The position numbers and the translations under genes were made by a program. 64,000 nucleotides of DNA. Origin: Rhizobium sp. Leaf371 (GTDB lineage Bacteria > Pseudomonadota > Alphaproteobacteria > Rhizobiales > Rhizobiaceae). Shown piece by piece: positions 9,027 through 18,012 of this stretch. How positions within the stretch are numbered: position 1 is the stretch's first letter; every line of letters starts with the position of its first letter. The notes below the pieces were generated by a model. That model worked only from the letters and a program-made list of their open reading frames with translations, had not been told where the DNA came from and did not search any database. The DNA lies in the NCBI RefSeq assembly GCF_001424045.1, contig NZ_LMQB01000025.1, forward strand, positions 26,010 to 90,009, read 5' to 3'.

Positions 9027-10273
9027 GCCAGAATCCCAACCTCAAGGGCCCGGCGCTTGACCGCAGCGACGTTCGCGTCGTGCATGCCGAAGGTCTCTCG
9101 GGCGCCCTGCATACCCTTGTCGGCCGCGTCAAATCCGGCGATCTCGGCATGCTGCCGGTCGCCATCGGCCTGATCGTCATCTCCACCGTCTTCAGCATTC
9201 TGAACCCGATTTTCCTCGCGCCGAACAACCTCGTCAATCTGCTGTTCGACTGCGCGACCGTGGGCATCATTTCGCTCGGCATCGTCTGCGTTCTCATCCT
9301 CGGCGAAATCGATCTCTCTGTCGGTTCGATGAGCGGACTTGCCTCGGCCATCATCGGCGTTCTCTGGGTCAATTCCGGTCTGCCGCTGGTCGTCGCCATC
9401 GGTGCAGCCCTTGTCACGGGTGCGCTCGTCGGTGCGCTTTATGCGTTCATGTACAATCGCCTGGGCATGCCGAGCTTCGTTGCCACGCTCTCCGGCTTGC
9501 TCGCGCTGCTTGGCCTGCAGCTCTATATTCTCGGGCCGACCGGCAGCATCAACCTGCCTTATGCCTCGCCGCTCGTGCGCTTCGGCCAGATCCTCGTCAT
9601 GCCCGGCTGGATGTCGGCGCTGCTCGGCCTGCTTCCGGGCCTCGTCATGGTCGTCGTCGGCCTGTCGGTGCGCAAGCGTCGCGAGGCGGTCAACCTCTCG
9701 TCCCAGCCGCTGAGCACGTTGTTCGTCAAGGCCGGCATCCTCACGATCGTCATCGAGGCAATCGTCTCCTATCTCAATCTCGGGCGTGGCGTGCCGTGGA
9801 TGTTCGGCCTCTTCGTGGTGCTGGCCATGGTTCTGAACTATGGCCTGACACGGACGCAGTGGGGCCGGTCCATGTTTGCCGTCGGTGGCAATCGCGAAGC
9901 CGCCCGGCGCTCCGGCATCAATGTGCGCCGAATTTACACCAGTGCCTTCGTGCTCTGCTCGACCCTCGGCGCCCTCGGCGGTATTCTCTCCGCCTCACGC
10001 CTTGCGTCATCGAGCCAGCAGGCCGGCACCGGCGACGTCAACCTTAACGCCATCGCCGCAGCGGTCATCGGCGGCACCAGCCTCTTCGGCGGACGCGGCA
10101 GCGCCTATTCCGCGCTGCTCGGCATCATCGTCATCCAGGCCATCTCCAATGGCCTGACCCTGCTCAACCTCAACTCGTCTTTGCGCTACATGATCACAGG
10201 CGCCGTCCTCGCCATCGCCGTGATCGTGGATTCGCTGGCTCGCCGCTCGCGCGTCAGCCACGGCCGAGCCTGA
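9023..10273 (+). CDS. Sugar ABC transporter permease (RbsC/XylH family)
   Basis: A 416-residue inner-membrane permease with about 10-12 hydrophobic segments. Family hallmarks are GEIDLSVGSM near residue 95 and GGTSLFGGRGS near residue 350; the latter is the conserved BPD_transp_2 loop that contacts the ATPase. An EAA-like stretch GNREAARRSGINVRRIY is also present. The length, above that of RbsC (about 320), matches XylH-type permeases. It starts inside the stop codon of the ATPase gene and is the only permease in the operon, so it probably forms a homodimer. Confidence 0.94.
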   Translation: MSQNPNLKGPALDRSDVRVVHAEGLSGALHTLVGRVKSGDLGMLPVAIGLIVISTVFSILNPIFLAPNNLVNLLFDCATVGIISLGIVCVLILGEIDLSVGSMSGLASAIIGVLWVNSGLPLVVAIGAALVTGALVGALYAFMYNRLGMPSFVATLSGLLALLGLQLYILGPTGSINLPYASPLVRFGQILVMPGWMSALLGLLPGLVMVVVGLSVRKRREAVNLSSQPLSTLFVKAGILTIVIEAIVSYLNLGRGVPWMFGLFVVLAMVLNYGLTRTQWGRSMFAVGGNREAARRSGINVRRIYTSAFVLCSTLGALGGILSASRLASSSQQAGTGDVNLNAIAAAVIGGTSLFGGRGSAYSALLGIIVIQAISNGLTLLNLNSSLRYMITGAVLAIAVIVDSLARRSRVSHGRA

Positions 10274-10294
10274 AACACTACGGGAGAATGTCTC

Positions 10295-11023
10295 ATGTCT
10301 GATCTCATGACCGGAAAAGTCGTCGCCATCACCGGGGCCGCCTCCGGCATCGGCCTTGCCTGTGCCCGCACTCTCATCGCCGAAGGCGCCACCGTCGTCC
10401 TCATCGATCGCGCCAAGGACAAGCTCGACACGCTCTGTGCGGAACTCGGAGACCGCGCCAAGCCGTTGGTCATCGACCTGATGGACGGCAAGGAACTCTC
10501 GGGCATTCTGCCGCGCATCCTCGAGCTTGCCGGGCGCCTCGACGTCTTCCACGCCAATGCCGGTGCCTATGTCGGCGGCGCGATTGCCGAGGGCGATCCG
10601 GATGCGTGGGACCGGATGCTGAACCTCAACATCAACGCGGCATTCCGCTCGGTCCACGCGGTTCTGCCGCATATGATCGCCCAGAAGTCCGGCGACATCC
10701 TGTTCACGAGTTCGATTGCCGGTGTCGTGCCGGTGATCTGGGAGCCGATCTACACCGCATCGAAGTTTGCCGTTCAGGCCTTCGTTCATTCGACGCGCCG
10801 CCAGGTCGCGCCGCATGGCGTTCGCGTCGGAGCTGTCCTTCCCGGCCCGGTGGTCACTGCCCTTCTCGACGACTGGCCGAAGGCCAAGATGGACGAGGCC
10901 CTGGCCAATGGCAGCCTGATGCAGCCGAAAGAGGTGGCCGATGCCGTGCTCTTCATGCTGACGCGACCGCGCAACGTCACCATCCGCGACCTCGTGATCC
11001 TCCCCAACAGCGTCGATCTCTGA
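10295..11023 (+). CDS. Short-chain dehydrogenase, probable ribitol 2-dehydrogenase
   Basis: A 242-residue classical SDR. The Rossmann nucleotide site TGAASGIG is at about residues 12-19, HANAG follows, and the catalytic Ser (SSIAG) and YTASK (Tyr-x-x-x-Lys) are intact. Its position between a sugar importer and a D-ribulokinase-like kinase suggests oxidation of ribitol to D-ribulose with NAD. That substrate is an inference from context, since SDRs are poorly predictable. GGGAG precedes the ATG, and it begins 21 bp after the permease stop, consistent with one transcript. Confidence 0.8.
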   Translation: MSDLMTGKVVAITGAASGIGLACARTLIAEGATVVLIDRAKDKLDTLCAELGDRAKPLVIDLMDGKELSGILPRILELAGRLDVFHANAGAYVGGAIAEGDPDAWDRMLNLNINAAFRSVHAVLPHMIAQKSGDILFTSSIAGVVPVIWEPIYTASKFAVQAFVHSTRRQVAPHGVRVGAVLPGPVVTALLDDWPKAKMDEALANGSLMQPKEVADAVLFMLTRPRNVTIRDLVILPNSVDL

Positions 11024-11070
11024 TCGGCGGTCGATCCGCGACGCCCAGAGACAAAGCCAGAGACAAGACA

Positions 11071-12708
11071 ATGATAGAAGACGACAGCGCGATCACCCAG
11101 CCAGCCGCCCGTTATGTGATCGGCGTCGATGTGGGCACGGGCAGCGCACGCGCCGGCGTCTTCGATCTCGAAGGCCGGATGCTAGGCGTCGCCAAACGCG
11201 ATATCACGCTGTTTCGCGATGCCGGCGGGATGGTCGAGCAATCGAGCCGAGAGATCTGGGCGGCCGTCTGCGATGTCGTGCGCAACGCCGTCGGCAAGGC
11301 GGGCATCGATCCCGCCGCGGTGATCGGCCTCGGCTTCGATGCAACGTGCTCGCTGGTCGTGCTCGGGCCGGGGGGCGCCTCCCTTCCGGTCGGCCCGTCT
11401 GAGGATCCGGACCGGGATATCATCGTCTGGATGGATCACCGCGCCGTGGCGCAGGCCGAACGCATCAACGATCTCGGCCACGACGTGCTGCGCTATGTCG
11501 GTGGGCGGATCTCGCCCGAGATGGAGACGCCGAAGCTCCTGTGGCTGAGGCAAATCCGGCCCACCGTCTTCGACGCGGCCTGGCAATTCTTCGATCTCGC
11601 CGACTTTCTCACCTGGAAAGCGACGGGCAGTCTTGCCCGCTCCACCTGCACGGTGACCTGCAAATGGACCTATCTGGCCCACGAAAAGCGGTGGGACCCG
11701 AGCTTTTTCCATAAGATCGGTCTCGACGTGCTGGCAGAGGAAGGCTTCGCCCGGATCGGCACGGAAATCGTCGCACCGGGCACGCCGCTGGGGCAGGGAC
11801 TGTCGGTTGATGCAGCCCTCGCCATGGGCCTGAGCCCTGGTACCGCGGTTGCGGCGGGCATGATCGATGCTCATGCGGGCGGCATCGGCACCGTCGGGAT
11901 CGACGGGGGCCCAGGTGCCAATCTCGGTTATGTCTTTGGAACCTCGTCCTGCACCATGACATCGACGACGGAGCCGGTCTTCGTACCCGGTGTCTGGGGC
12001 CCCTATTTCTCCGCGATGGTGCCGGGAATGTGGCTGAACGAAGGTGGCCAGAGCGCCGCTGGCTCGGCGATCGACCATCTTCTGGCGTTCCATCCCGCAG
12101 CCGCATCGGCGAAATTGGAGGCGGCAGCGGCAGGTCTCTCCCTGCCGGTCTTCATCGCCAACGCGGCCGCCTCCCGCACAGCCTCGGCGTCGGAGGCCGC
12201 GCGGCTTGCGACCGGCCTGCATGTCGTCCCGGAGTTTCTCGGCAACCGCGCGCCCTTTGCCGACCCCCACGCCCGCGCCGTTATCGCGGGGCTCGGCATG
12301 CAAGAGGACACCGAAAGCCTCATTGCCCTCTACGTGGCCGGCCTCTGCGGCATTGGGTATGGTCTTCGCCAGATCATCGACACGCAGACGCAAGCCGGTG
12401 CGCCCGTAGACCGCGTGGTGATCAGCGGCGGCGCCGGCCAGCACGATCTCGTCCGCCAGATCCTTGCCGACGCCTGCGGCAAACCGGTCGTCGCCACCCG
12501 CTCGGAAGAGCCGGTCCTGCTCGGCTCGGCGATCCTCGGTGCCGTCGCCAGCGGCGCTTTTCCCGAGACCGGCGCTGCCATGAAAGCGCTCAGTCATGCA
12601 GATCGGACATATGCCCCTGCGGAAAACGAGATCGCAACCCTTCATCATCGCCGCTACGGGGTTTTCACCACGTTGCAAGAGCAGGCGCGCGCAATGAGAG
12701 AGTTTTGA
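11071..12708 (+). CDS. FGGY carbohydrate kinase, probable D-ribulokinase
   Basis: A 545-residue FGGY-family sugar kinase. The ATPase-fold start IGVDVGTGSARAGVFD, the sugar-side WMDHRAVAQAERIN, the central GTSSCTM and the C-terminal ISGGAGQHDLVRQIL are visible. Several phrases (YVGGRISPEME, PKLLWLR, FFDLADFLTWKATG, CKWTYLA, FLGNRAPFADP) closely follow the eukaryotic and bacterial FGGY D-ribulokinase subfamily as I remember it, rather than xylulokinase or glycerol kinase. It would phosphorylate D-ribulose to D-ribulose 5-phosphate, completing ribitol catabolism after the upstream SDR. It is the last gene of the operon and is followed by tandem repeats and a strong hairpin. Confidence 0.88.
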   Translation: MIEDDSAITQPAARYVIGVDVGTGSARAGVFDLEGRMLGVAKRDITLFRDAGGMVEQSSREIWAAVCDVVRNAVGKAGIDPAAVIGLGFDATCSLVVLGPGGASLPVGPSEDPDRDIIVWMDHRAVAQAERINDLGHDVLRYVGGRISPEMETPKLLWLRQIRPTVFDAAWQFFDLADFLTWKATGSLARSTCTVTCKWTYLAHEKRWDPSFFHKIGLDVLAEEGFARIGTEIVAPGTPLGQGLSVDAALAMGLSPGTAVAAGMIDAHAGGIGTVGIDGGPGANLGYVFGTSSCTMTSTTEPVFVPGVWGPYFSAMVPGMWLNEGGQSAAGSAIDHLLAFHPAAASAKLEAAAAGLSLPVFIANAAASRTASASEAARLATGLHVVPEFLGNRAPFADPHARAVIAGLGMQEDTESLIALYVAGLCGIGYGLRQIIDTQTQAGAPVDRVVISGGAGQHDLVRQILADACGKPVVATRSEEPVLLGSAILGAVASGAFPETGAAMKALSHADRTYAPAENEIATLHHRRYGVFTTLQEQARAMREF

Positions 12709-12716
12709 TAAGCCCA

Positions 12717-12756
12717 AAGGCTTGCATCCGGTCTCCCGAAGGCTTGCATCCGGTCT
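12717..12756. repeat. Two direct copies of an 18-bp sequence
   Basis: AAGGCTTGCATCCGGTCT occurs at 12717-12734 and again at 12739-12756, with a 22-bp period, just after the kinase stop codon. The function is unknown; it may be a slippage product. Confidence 0.85.
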
Positions 12757-12898
12757 AAAGATTCGGATCTGATCGGTCCGAAAAGCCTGCGACGCAGATC
12801 CCTGCACGGCGGTAATGGGCGGCATTCAGGGAACGGAAATCGTTATCATCTTGAGATGTTGGTGCGCGTGCTGGCGACAATGCCGTCTCCGGCATGAC

Positions 12899-12932
12899 AG
12901 AACCCCCGGTTCGAGAACGGACCGGGGGTTCT
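12899..12932. terminator. Strong hairpin between convergent operons
   Basis: AGAACCCCCGGT (12899-12910) pairs perfectly with ACCGGGGGTTCT (12921-12932) around a 10-nt loop. It lies between the ribitol operon and the oppositely oriented cellulose operon, so it likely terminates both. A run of T is weak on either side. Confidence 0.8.
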
Positions 12933-13031
12933 GGCGTTTCGGCCCGAGAGTTCCGGGAAGGGAAATCAATGGCGACGCAGACGGTCGTCTGCCACCGTTT
13001 GCGGCGAAGGTCTCGCCTCCGCCGCAGGCCC

Positions 13032-15386
13032 TCAATGCCTTGACGATACGGCGGCGGGGGTGGCCGCACGGGCGTTGGCAAGGCCACGGATGGCTTCCTG
13101 ATTTCCGGTCGCAGCCAGCGTCTCGAAGGTGCGGATCGCTTCGCCGAAGCGCTTGAGCCCGAGAAGAGCGTAGCCGCGCAGGACCATCAGGTCGATCCGC
13201 TCGGGCGACAGTTGCGCACGGCGGTCGAGCAGGATCAGGGCCTCGGAGAAGCGCTTCTGGTTGAAGGCGACGAGAGCGCGGTCCGAGAGAAGCGCGATCT
13301 GGATTTCCGTCGCCTTCGGCGCGTCCATCTGTCCACGCGTTGCGGCAACGGATGCCTTGTCGGTCAGGCCCTGTCGCAGATAGGCGAGGCTCTGCCCATA
13401 GGCGGCTTCGCTGCGGATGCGCGTGTCGCCGCCGCGGATCGCCGCATCGAAATGTCGTGCGGCTTCGAGCGGACGGTTCAATTCCATCAGGCACCACCCG
13501 CGCCCAAGCGCTTCGTCGGCCGAAAGTCCGGACGGGTCGGTGGAGGTGCTGCAGCCTCGACCGGAGGCTGACGCGGTGCTGTTCCTTGGAGCTACCGAGC
13601 GTGCGGGGCGCTGGCGCGCTGCTGTTTCGCCGCTCGCCGACGCTGCTCGCGACGACGACCGCGCGACCGGCCGGGCCGGTTCGCGCTGAGGCGCGCCGGA
13701 AACGGCTCCGGCAGACGCCATGCGCGAGGCTTCCGTCGCATCGTCGTCTTCACCGAGCAGCGCGATCCGCGGAGAGCGGCCGGCCCACTGCCTCTGGATG
13801 CGCGCGACATCGCTGGCCATGTCGAGCTGGTTCGCGGTGATCGCAAGGCCATAGGCAGAGGGTTCCGTTTCCGGTGCCCAGGTCAGCGAGGTCGAGAACC
13901 ATTGCAGCGCGAGCTGCGGCTGTTCGAAGGCGCGTGCATACCAGCCGAACTGCTGGGCGACGTCGGCGCTTCTGGCGCGGATCGCCTCCTGGGCCATGCG
14001 CTGCAGAATGTCCGCTTCGATCACGATCGGCGGGTCGAGAGCCAGCAGGTTCGCGGCGGCCGCCAGATAGGTATTGCGCGTATCGTCGGACGTGTCGCGC
14101 CAGGGATAGAGGACGGCTTCCGCTTCGCCCGGAGTCTTCCGGGCAATGAGCGTCAGCGCCAGACCTTGGGAGGCTGCAGCGGAATCCTCTTCCGCACGCG
14201 CCCGCCGGAACCAGTTCTCCGCCTGTTCGCTCTCGTTGCGCCGGACGTAGTACCAGCCGAGCAGCAAGGCGTCGGAGGCCTTTCCGCCCGTTTCGGCCGC
14301 TCGCTGAAGACGCGACAGATAGGTCGGGGGAACAGTAAGCTTCGGGTCTTCGCCCGCAGCCGCGACGAACTGGCGGGCCAGTTCGTCCTTCACCGGCTCG
14401 AATTCGCCCTTGCCCGAGGCATCGGTTTTTTCCTGCGTCAGCAGCTGCTCGACCATCGGGCGGGGCAGCAATGACGCTGCCTTCTGCAAGGTTGCCAGCC
14501 GGTCCGCGCTCGCGGTGCAGCTGGAGAGAATATAGGTATAGGCGTCCATCGCCCGCTGCGGACGGTCGGTCTTTGCGAAGGCTTCGGCCAGACGCCAGAG
14601 AAGGTCGATCTCGCCGCAGACGAGCAGTTGCGGCATCTGCGCGGAAACATCGACCACGATGGGGTATTGCTGCAGGTTGGAGGCGTTGATGAGACGCTGC
14701 CGCGCTTCGCCGAGCGCCAGCATGGAAAGAAGATTTTCCGGAGGCTTCCAACCCGGTTCGCGCGCCTGGCGGTCGGCGATCGCCTTGCGGACGTCGGCAT
14801 AGCGCGTTTCGCCATAGAGCGCCCACATGGCCTCCAGCTGCGTATCGGCATTCGGCGGGGCTGCCAGCGGATCTGCCGGAGGTTCCCAGTCGGGATAGAG
14901 CGTGCGCAGTCGGGCGATTTCGGCCTGAACCCGAGCGGTGTCGCCCTGACGTGCGAAATAGCGCAATGCGCCTTCATCGACGATCGGCTTCGCTGGCTGC
15001 GACGCGGCAGACGTCGAGGGAGGTGAGGGGGCTGCAGCCGGCGGCGGTTCGCTTTGTGCCTGTGGCTTCGGTTCCACGGGCGCCTCGGTGAGCGCTTTCG
15101 GTGCGGGTTCCGCACTCTCGTTTTTGGGCGTAGCCTCGGCGTCGGGCTGCGTCGCCTTCGGCGGCAGGTCCTGCGACAGTTGAACCGGACGCTGCTGGCT
15201 GGAGCGCGCAGCGGGCGCCGGGGGAACCAGGCTCAGCCGGTTGCCCTTCTCGTCGACGGCGGCGGGCGGCGCGAGGATCGAGCCGGTCGTCAGCTCTGCC
15301 TCAGGCCAGATGTCGGAGCCGTAATAGGTTGCCGTTGCCGTTGCTGCGGCCAGCGTCGAGAAAAGCAGGATGCGGGCGGTGGTCAT
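13032..15386 (-). CDS. TPR protein of the cellulose operon (BcsK-like)
   Basis: A 784-residue envelope protein. An N-terminal hydrophobic segment (MTTARILLFSTLAAATATAT) acts as signal or anchor, then come a Pro/Ala-rich linker (about residues 45-140) and many TPR-like helical pairs. A second Ser/Ala/Arg-rich linker falls at about residues 545-617, and a final TPR block ends the protein. It is downstream of bcsB in the same direction with a 106-bp gap. TPR proteins in this place are called BcsK in alphaproteobacterial operons; TPR proteins in other cellulose systems scaffold export or assembly. No beta-barrel like BcsC is present. ATG at 15386 was chosen for its GGGAG site and the signal segment; an upstream start would add 29 residues. 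Confidence 0.75.
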   Translation of the reverse strand: MTTARILLFSTLAAATATATYYGSDIWPEAELTTGSILAPPAAVDEKGNRLSLVPPAPAARSSQQRPVQLSQDLPPKATQPDAEATPKNESAEPAPKALTEAPVEPKPQAQSEPPPAAAPSPPSTSAASQPAKPIVDEGALRYFARQGDTARVQAEIARLRTLYPDWEPPADPLAAPPNADTQLEAMWALYGETRYADVRKAIADRQAREPGWKPPENLLSMLALGEARQRLINASNLQQYPIVVDVSAQMPQLLVCGEIDLLWRLAEAFAKTDRPQRAMDAYTYILSSCTASADRLATLQKAASLLPRPMVEQLLTQEKTDASGKGEFEPVKDELARQFVAAAGEDPKLTVPPTYLSRLQRAAETGGKASDALLLGWYYVRRNESEQAENWFRRARAEEDSAAASQGLALTLIARKTPGEAEAVLYPWRDTSDDTRNTYLAAAANLLALDPPIVIEADILQRMAQEAIRARSADVAQQFGWYARAFEQPQLALQWFSTSLTWAPETEPSAYGLAITANQLDMASDVARIQRQWAGRSPRIALLGEDDDATEASRMASAGAVSGAPQREPARPVARSSSRAASASGETAARQRPARSVAPRNSTASASGRGCSTSTDPSGLSADEALGRGWCLMELNRPLEAARHFDAAIRGGDTRIRSEAAYGQSLAYLRQGLTDKASVAATRGQMDAPKATEIQIALLSDRALVAFNQKRFSEALILLDRRAQLSPERIDLMVLRGYALLGLKRFGEAIRTFETLAATGNQEAIRGLANARAATPAAVSSRH

Positions 15387-15492
15387 GGGAACTCCCGGTG
15401 GAAAGTCCGAGGAAGAAAGGACACGCCGGGCAGGCGCGTCGAGGCAAAGCTCGGCAGAACGGCTGTTTCGCAACGTCGGCGGCGAAGGATTG

Positions 15493-18012
15493 TCATCGGC
15501 TGCGCCCCAACAGGCGCAGCATCAGTGTTGTGATGATGCCGAGCAGGGCAAAACCGCTGATGAACATCACCGCGAAGAAGAGGATGTTGGTCGAGAGCCA
15601 GTTCGCGGCGATCAGACGCCAATTGGCAATCGAGAACGGCTGCGTCGGGTTCAGATGCAGGTCGCGCACGGGCACCATCGCGACCTCTCCCGTGGATTCC
15701 GCAAAGGTCGTGATGCGGCCATCGACGCCATTCCAGCGCGCCTCCTGCACCATCGCGCCCATGCCGGCCTGAAGGCTCGCGGGTGTCGGGCCCGTTGCAA
15801 GCGTCCATGTGCCGGCGCCGGACGGGCTTCGGCTCTGGGCGATCATGAAGCTGACAGTGTCCGGGGGAGAAAAGTCCTCTTCCTTGCCGGGCAGGAAGCG
15901 CAGCGAGTCCATCGACAGATCGAGATCGCTTTTCAGCCAGGCTTCAAGGCGCGACCCCTGGCCGAGCCAGCTGCCGCCGGAAACCTTGCCGCGCCACTCT
16001 TCAAACAGGGTGCCGCTGCCGTCGTCCGGCTGGCCGGCGGCGTGATGCGTGCCCCAGTTGGCGGGTGCCGCACCGATCTGCATCTGGCTGAGCAGCGGCG
16101 GCGGAAGCTGCGAAAGCGTTCCGACGATCACAGCGTTGCGATCGCCGAGGGCTGCAGGCGAAGCGACCGTGTCGAGCGCGAGCGGATTGCCGGCGGCAAC
16201 CGCGAGACGCCCGAGCAGCGTTGCCGCGGCCGACAGCGTTTCGGGGTCGAGACGGTCGAGATAGAGGGCCGTGGGTTGCTCGGAGCGGCGGTAGGGCTGC
16301 CCCGTGGACGAGGTCGCCGCAAGGCTGGGGCTGCTGTCGATCCGGGCGAAATCCGGCATATGGAATTCGGTCGTGTCGAACAGGGCAAAGCGCGGTGTGG
16401 TCTGCGCCGGTGTGCCCGTGGCGCAGGTCTCGTCGTCCGACGTCAGCAGCACGGCTTCGATCGAGATGCGGTTCACGCCCGGTACGAAATGGCGCATCGT
16501 CACGGTGATCGGGAGGTGGCTCAGAATGCCGCCGCCGGCTGTGGAAAGCGGCGTGGTCGTGGCGATATTACCGTTGACATAGACGTCGATGCGGCTGCCC
16601 GGCAGAACGGACGGCGAGTAGCCGGCATCGAGCAGGATCACGGCATCGCCATAGGCGCTGGCATAGAAATCGGCGGGAACGCCAAGCATGAACTCCGTGC
16701 GGAACCTGCGTCCTGCGAATTCGCTGGTGGTGATGCCGAGTTGCGACAGCGCAACGCGCGTATCGCCAACGAGGATCGGCGCATCCGGCGTGTGCCACGC
16801 TTTGGTGGAAAACGAGGTGCGTGAGGTCCCCGGTGCCGCATCGAGAGGGCCGGCGAGCGTTTCGACAGCCTGCCGGAGCGCTTCGGCCGTTGGGCCGGTG
16901 ACGACGAGGGCGTTGACGCCGGGCGTCGTGGCCGGCGCAAACGTCACCGTCGGGCCGACGGCCGTACCGGCCGGAAGTGTCGGGAGCATCCCGTCGATTT
17001 CGAGTTGCGTGCCGACCAGAACGGTCAGGGCACCGGCGGCCGACGTCGTCGGCATGGTCGTGTGGAAGGCGACCGTCTGGTTCGGCATCTGGACACGCAG
17101 CGCCAGCGCCTGAGCCAGGCGCAGCAGCATGTTCGAGCGGCTGGGATTGGTCAGTCCCGGTGCGACGATGTCGATGGCTGTGACGCCGGAGCCATCAAGG
17201 CCGACGGCCTGGATGTCGTCGATGCTGGACAGGCGGTTGCCGACGGGCGCATCGAAGGTCAGGTAGGTCCGGCTCGGATCGATATTGGTCCAGAGATCAT
17301 AGGTCGATTGAATGCTGCAATCGGTCCGGTGGCGCTGCTGGGTGGACAGGCGCACGACGTTCGCGCCGGCCTGCAGCGCGCCGGTGGGCAGCTCTAGAAC
17401 GATATCGCTCACCGACTCGGCCGAGGCGACGGGCACCTCGCCGATCACGGCGCCGTTCAGCTCGACGGAGAAGCTCGATGCTTCCGGCGCGACGACGATG
17501 GAATTCTGGTAGCCGATGGTGATGGCGGTGGCGGCCACTGCCTGTTCGGGCGTGAGATAGATCGTCCAGGTCCGCCTGTCGGCCTCACCGGAGAGGTTCA
17601 GCTTTCCGAACGGCAGGATGTAGCGACGGTAGGCATCGGTGTCCGAGGCCGTGCGAACGGGTGTCCGGGCGGCGGCTGGTTCCTCCGGAGCGGAAGGCGC
17701 TGCAGGTGCCTCCTGCGCGGGCGCGGGGGACGCCGGCTTTTGCTGCGCCGGTTGTGAAGACGGTGCGGCCGGCGCGCTGGGCGATGCCCCGAAGGGCGGC
17801 TGCTCTGTTACCGGCGGCTGTTGACGAACCTCGGGTGCTTCTGCGGGCGGCGGTGTCTCCACTGCCGGCTTGGGGGCGCCGGCTGCCGGGGCCTGTATTG
17901 CCGGGGCCTGGGTTGCCGGGCTCTCGCGGGACATGTCGAACGGCGTTGTCTGGGCGAAAAGCGGCAACGGCGCGAGGAGCGCAAGCGTGGATGCGATGAC
18001 GAAGGATTTCAT
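15493..18012 (-). CDS. bcsB: Cellulose synthase regulatory subunit BcsB
   Basis: An 839-residue periplasmic subunit, tethered by one C-terminal membrane helix (LSTNILFFAVMFISGFALLG). It guides the glucan from BcsA across the periplasm. A signal peptide (MKSFVIASTLALLAPLPLFA) is followed by an Ala/Pro-rich stretch of about 90 residues that is longer than usual, then the repeated carbohydrate-binding and flavodoxin-like modules typical of BcsB (for example LNLSGEADRRTWTIYLTPEQ). The ATG is preceded by AAGGAGG and overlaps the bcsA stop codon by four bases, showing coupled translation. Confidence 0.93.
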   Translation of the reverse strand: MKSFVIASTLALLAPLPLFAQTTPFDMSRESPATQAPAIQAPAAGAPKPAVETPPPAEAPEVRQQPPVTEQPPFGASPSAPAAPSSQPAQQKPASPAPAQEAPAAPSAPEEPAAARTPVRTASDTDAYRRYILPFGKLNLSGEADRRTWTIYLTPEQAVAATAITIGYQNSIVVAPEASSFSVELNGAVIGEVPVASAESVSDIVLELPTGALQAGANVVRLSTQQRHRTDCSIQSTYDLWTNIDPSRTYLTFDAPVGNRLSSIDDIQAVGLDGSGVTAIDIVAPGLTNPSRSNMLLRLAQALALRVQMPNQTVAFHTTMPTTSAAGALTVLVGTQLEIDGMLPTLPAGTAVGPTVTFAPATTPGVNALVVTGPTAEALRQAVETLAGPLDAAPGTSRTSFSTKAWHTPDAPILVGDTRVALSQLGITTSEFAGRRFRTEFMLGVPADFYASAYGDAVILLDAGYSPSVLPGSRIDVYVNGNIATTTPLSTAGGGILSHLPITVTMRHFVPGVNRISIEAVLLTSDDETCATGTPAQTTPRFALFDTTEFHMPDFARIDSSPSLAATSSTGQPYRRSEQPTALYLDRLDPETLSAAATLLGRLAVAAGNPLALDTVASPAALGDRNAVIVGTLSQLPPPLLSQMQIGAAPANWGTHHAAGQPDDGSGTLFEEWRGKVSGGSWLGQGSRLEAWLKSDLDLSMDSLRFLPGKEEDFSPPDTVSFMIAQSRSPSGAGTWTLATGPTPASLQAGMGAMVQEARWNGVDGRITTFAESTGEVAMVPVRDLHLNPTQPFSIANWRLIAANWLSTNILFFAVMFISGFALLGIITTLMLRLLGRSR

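Larger units (their letters stand above)
12709..13031. other. Intergenic region between the ribitol and cellulose operons
   Basis: 323 bp between two convergent operons. It contains a tandem 18-bp repeat and a strong bidirectional hairpin, listed separately. No convincing gene was seen on either strand. Confidence 0.7.

Noticed and set aside
11182-12825. 547-codon minus-strand frame opposite the FGGY kinase
   Set aside because: The kinase frame has clear family motifs and this one has none. Its length follows from the GC-rich third positions of the kinase.
15370-16824. 484-codon plus-strand frame across the bcsB 3' end
   Set aside because: It is a shadow of bcsB, with low-complexity composition and no motif; the minus strand carries real BcsB.
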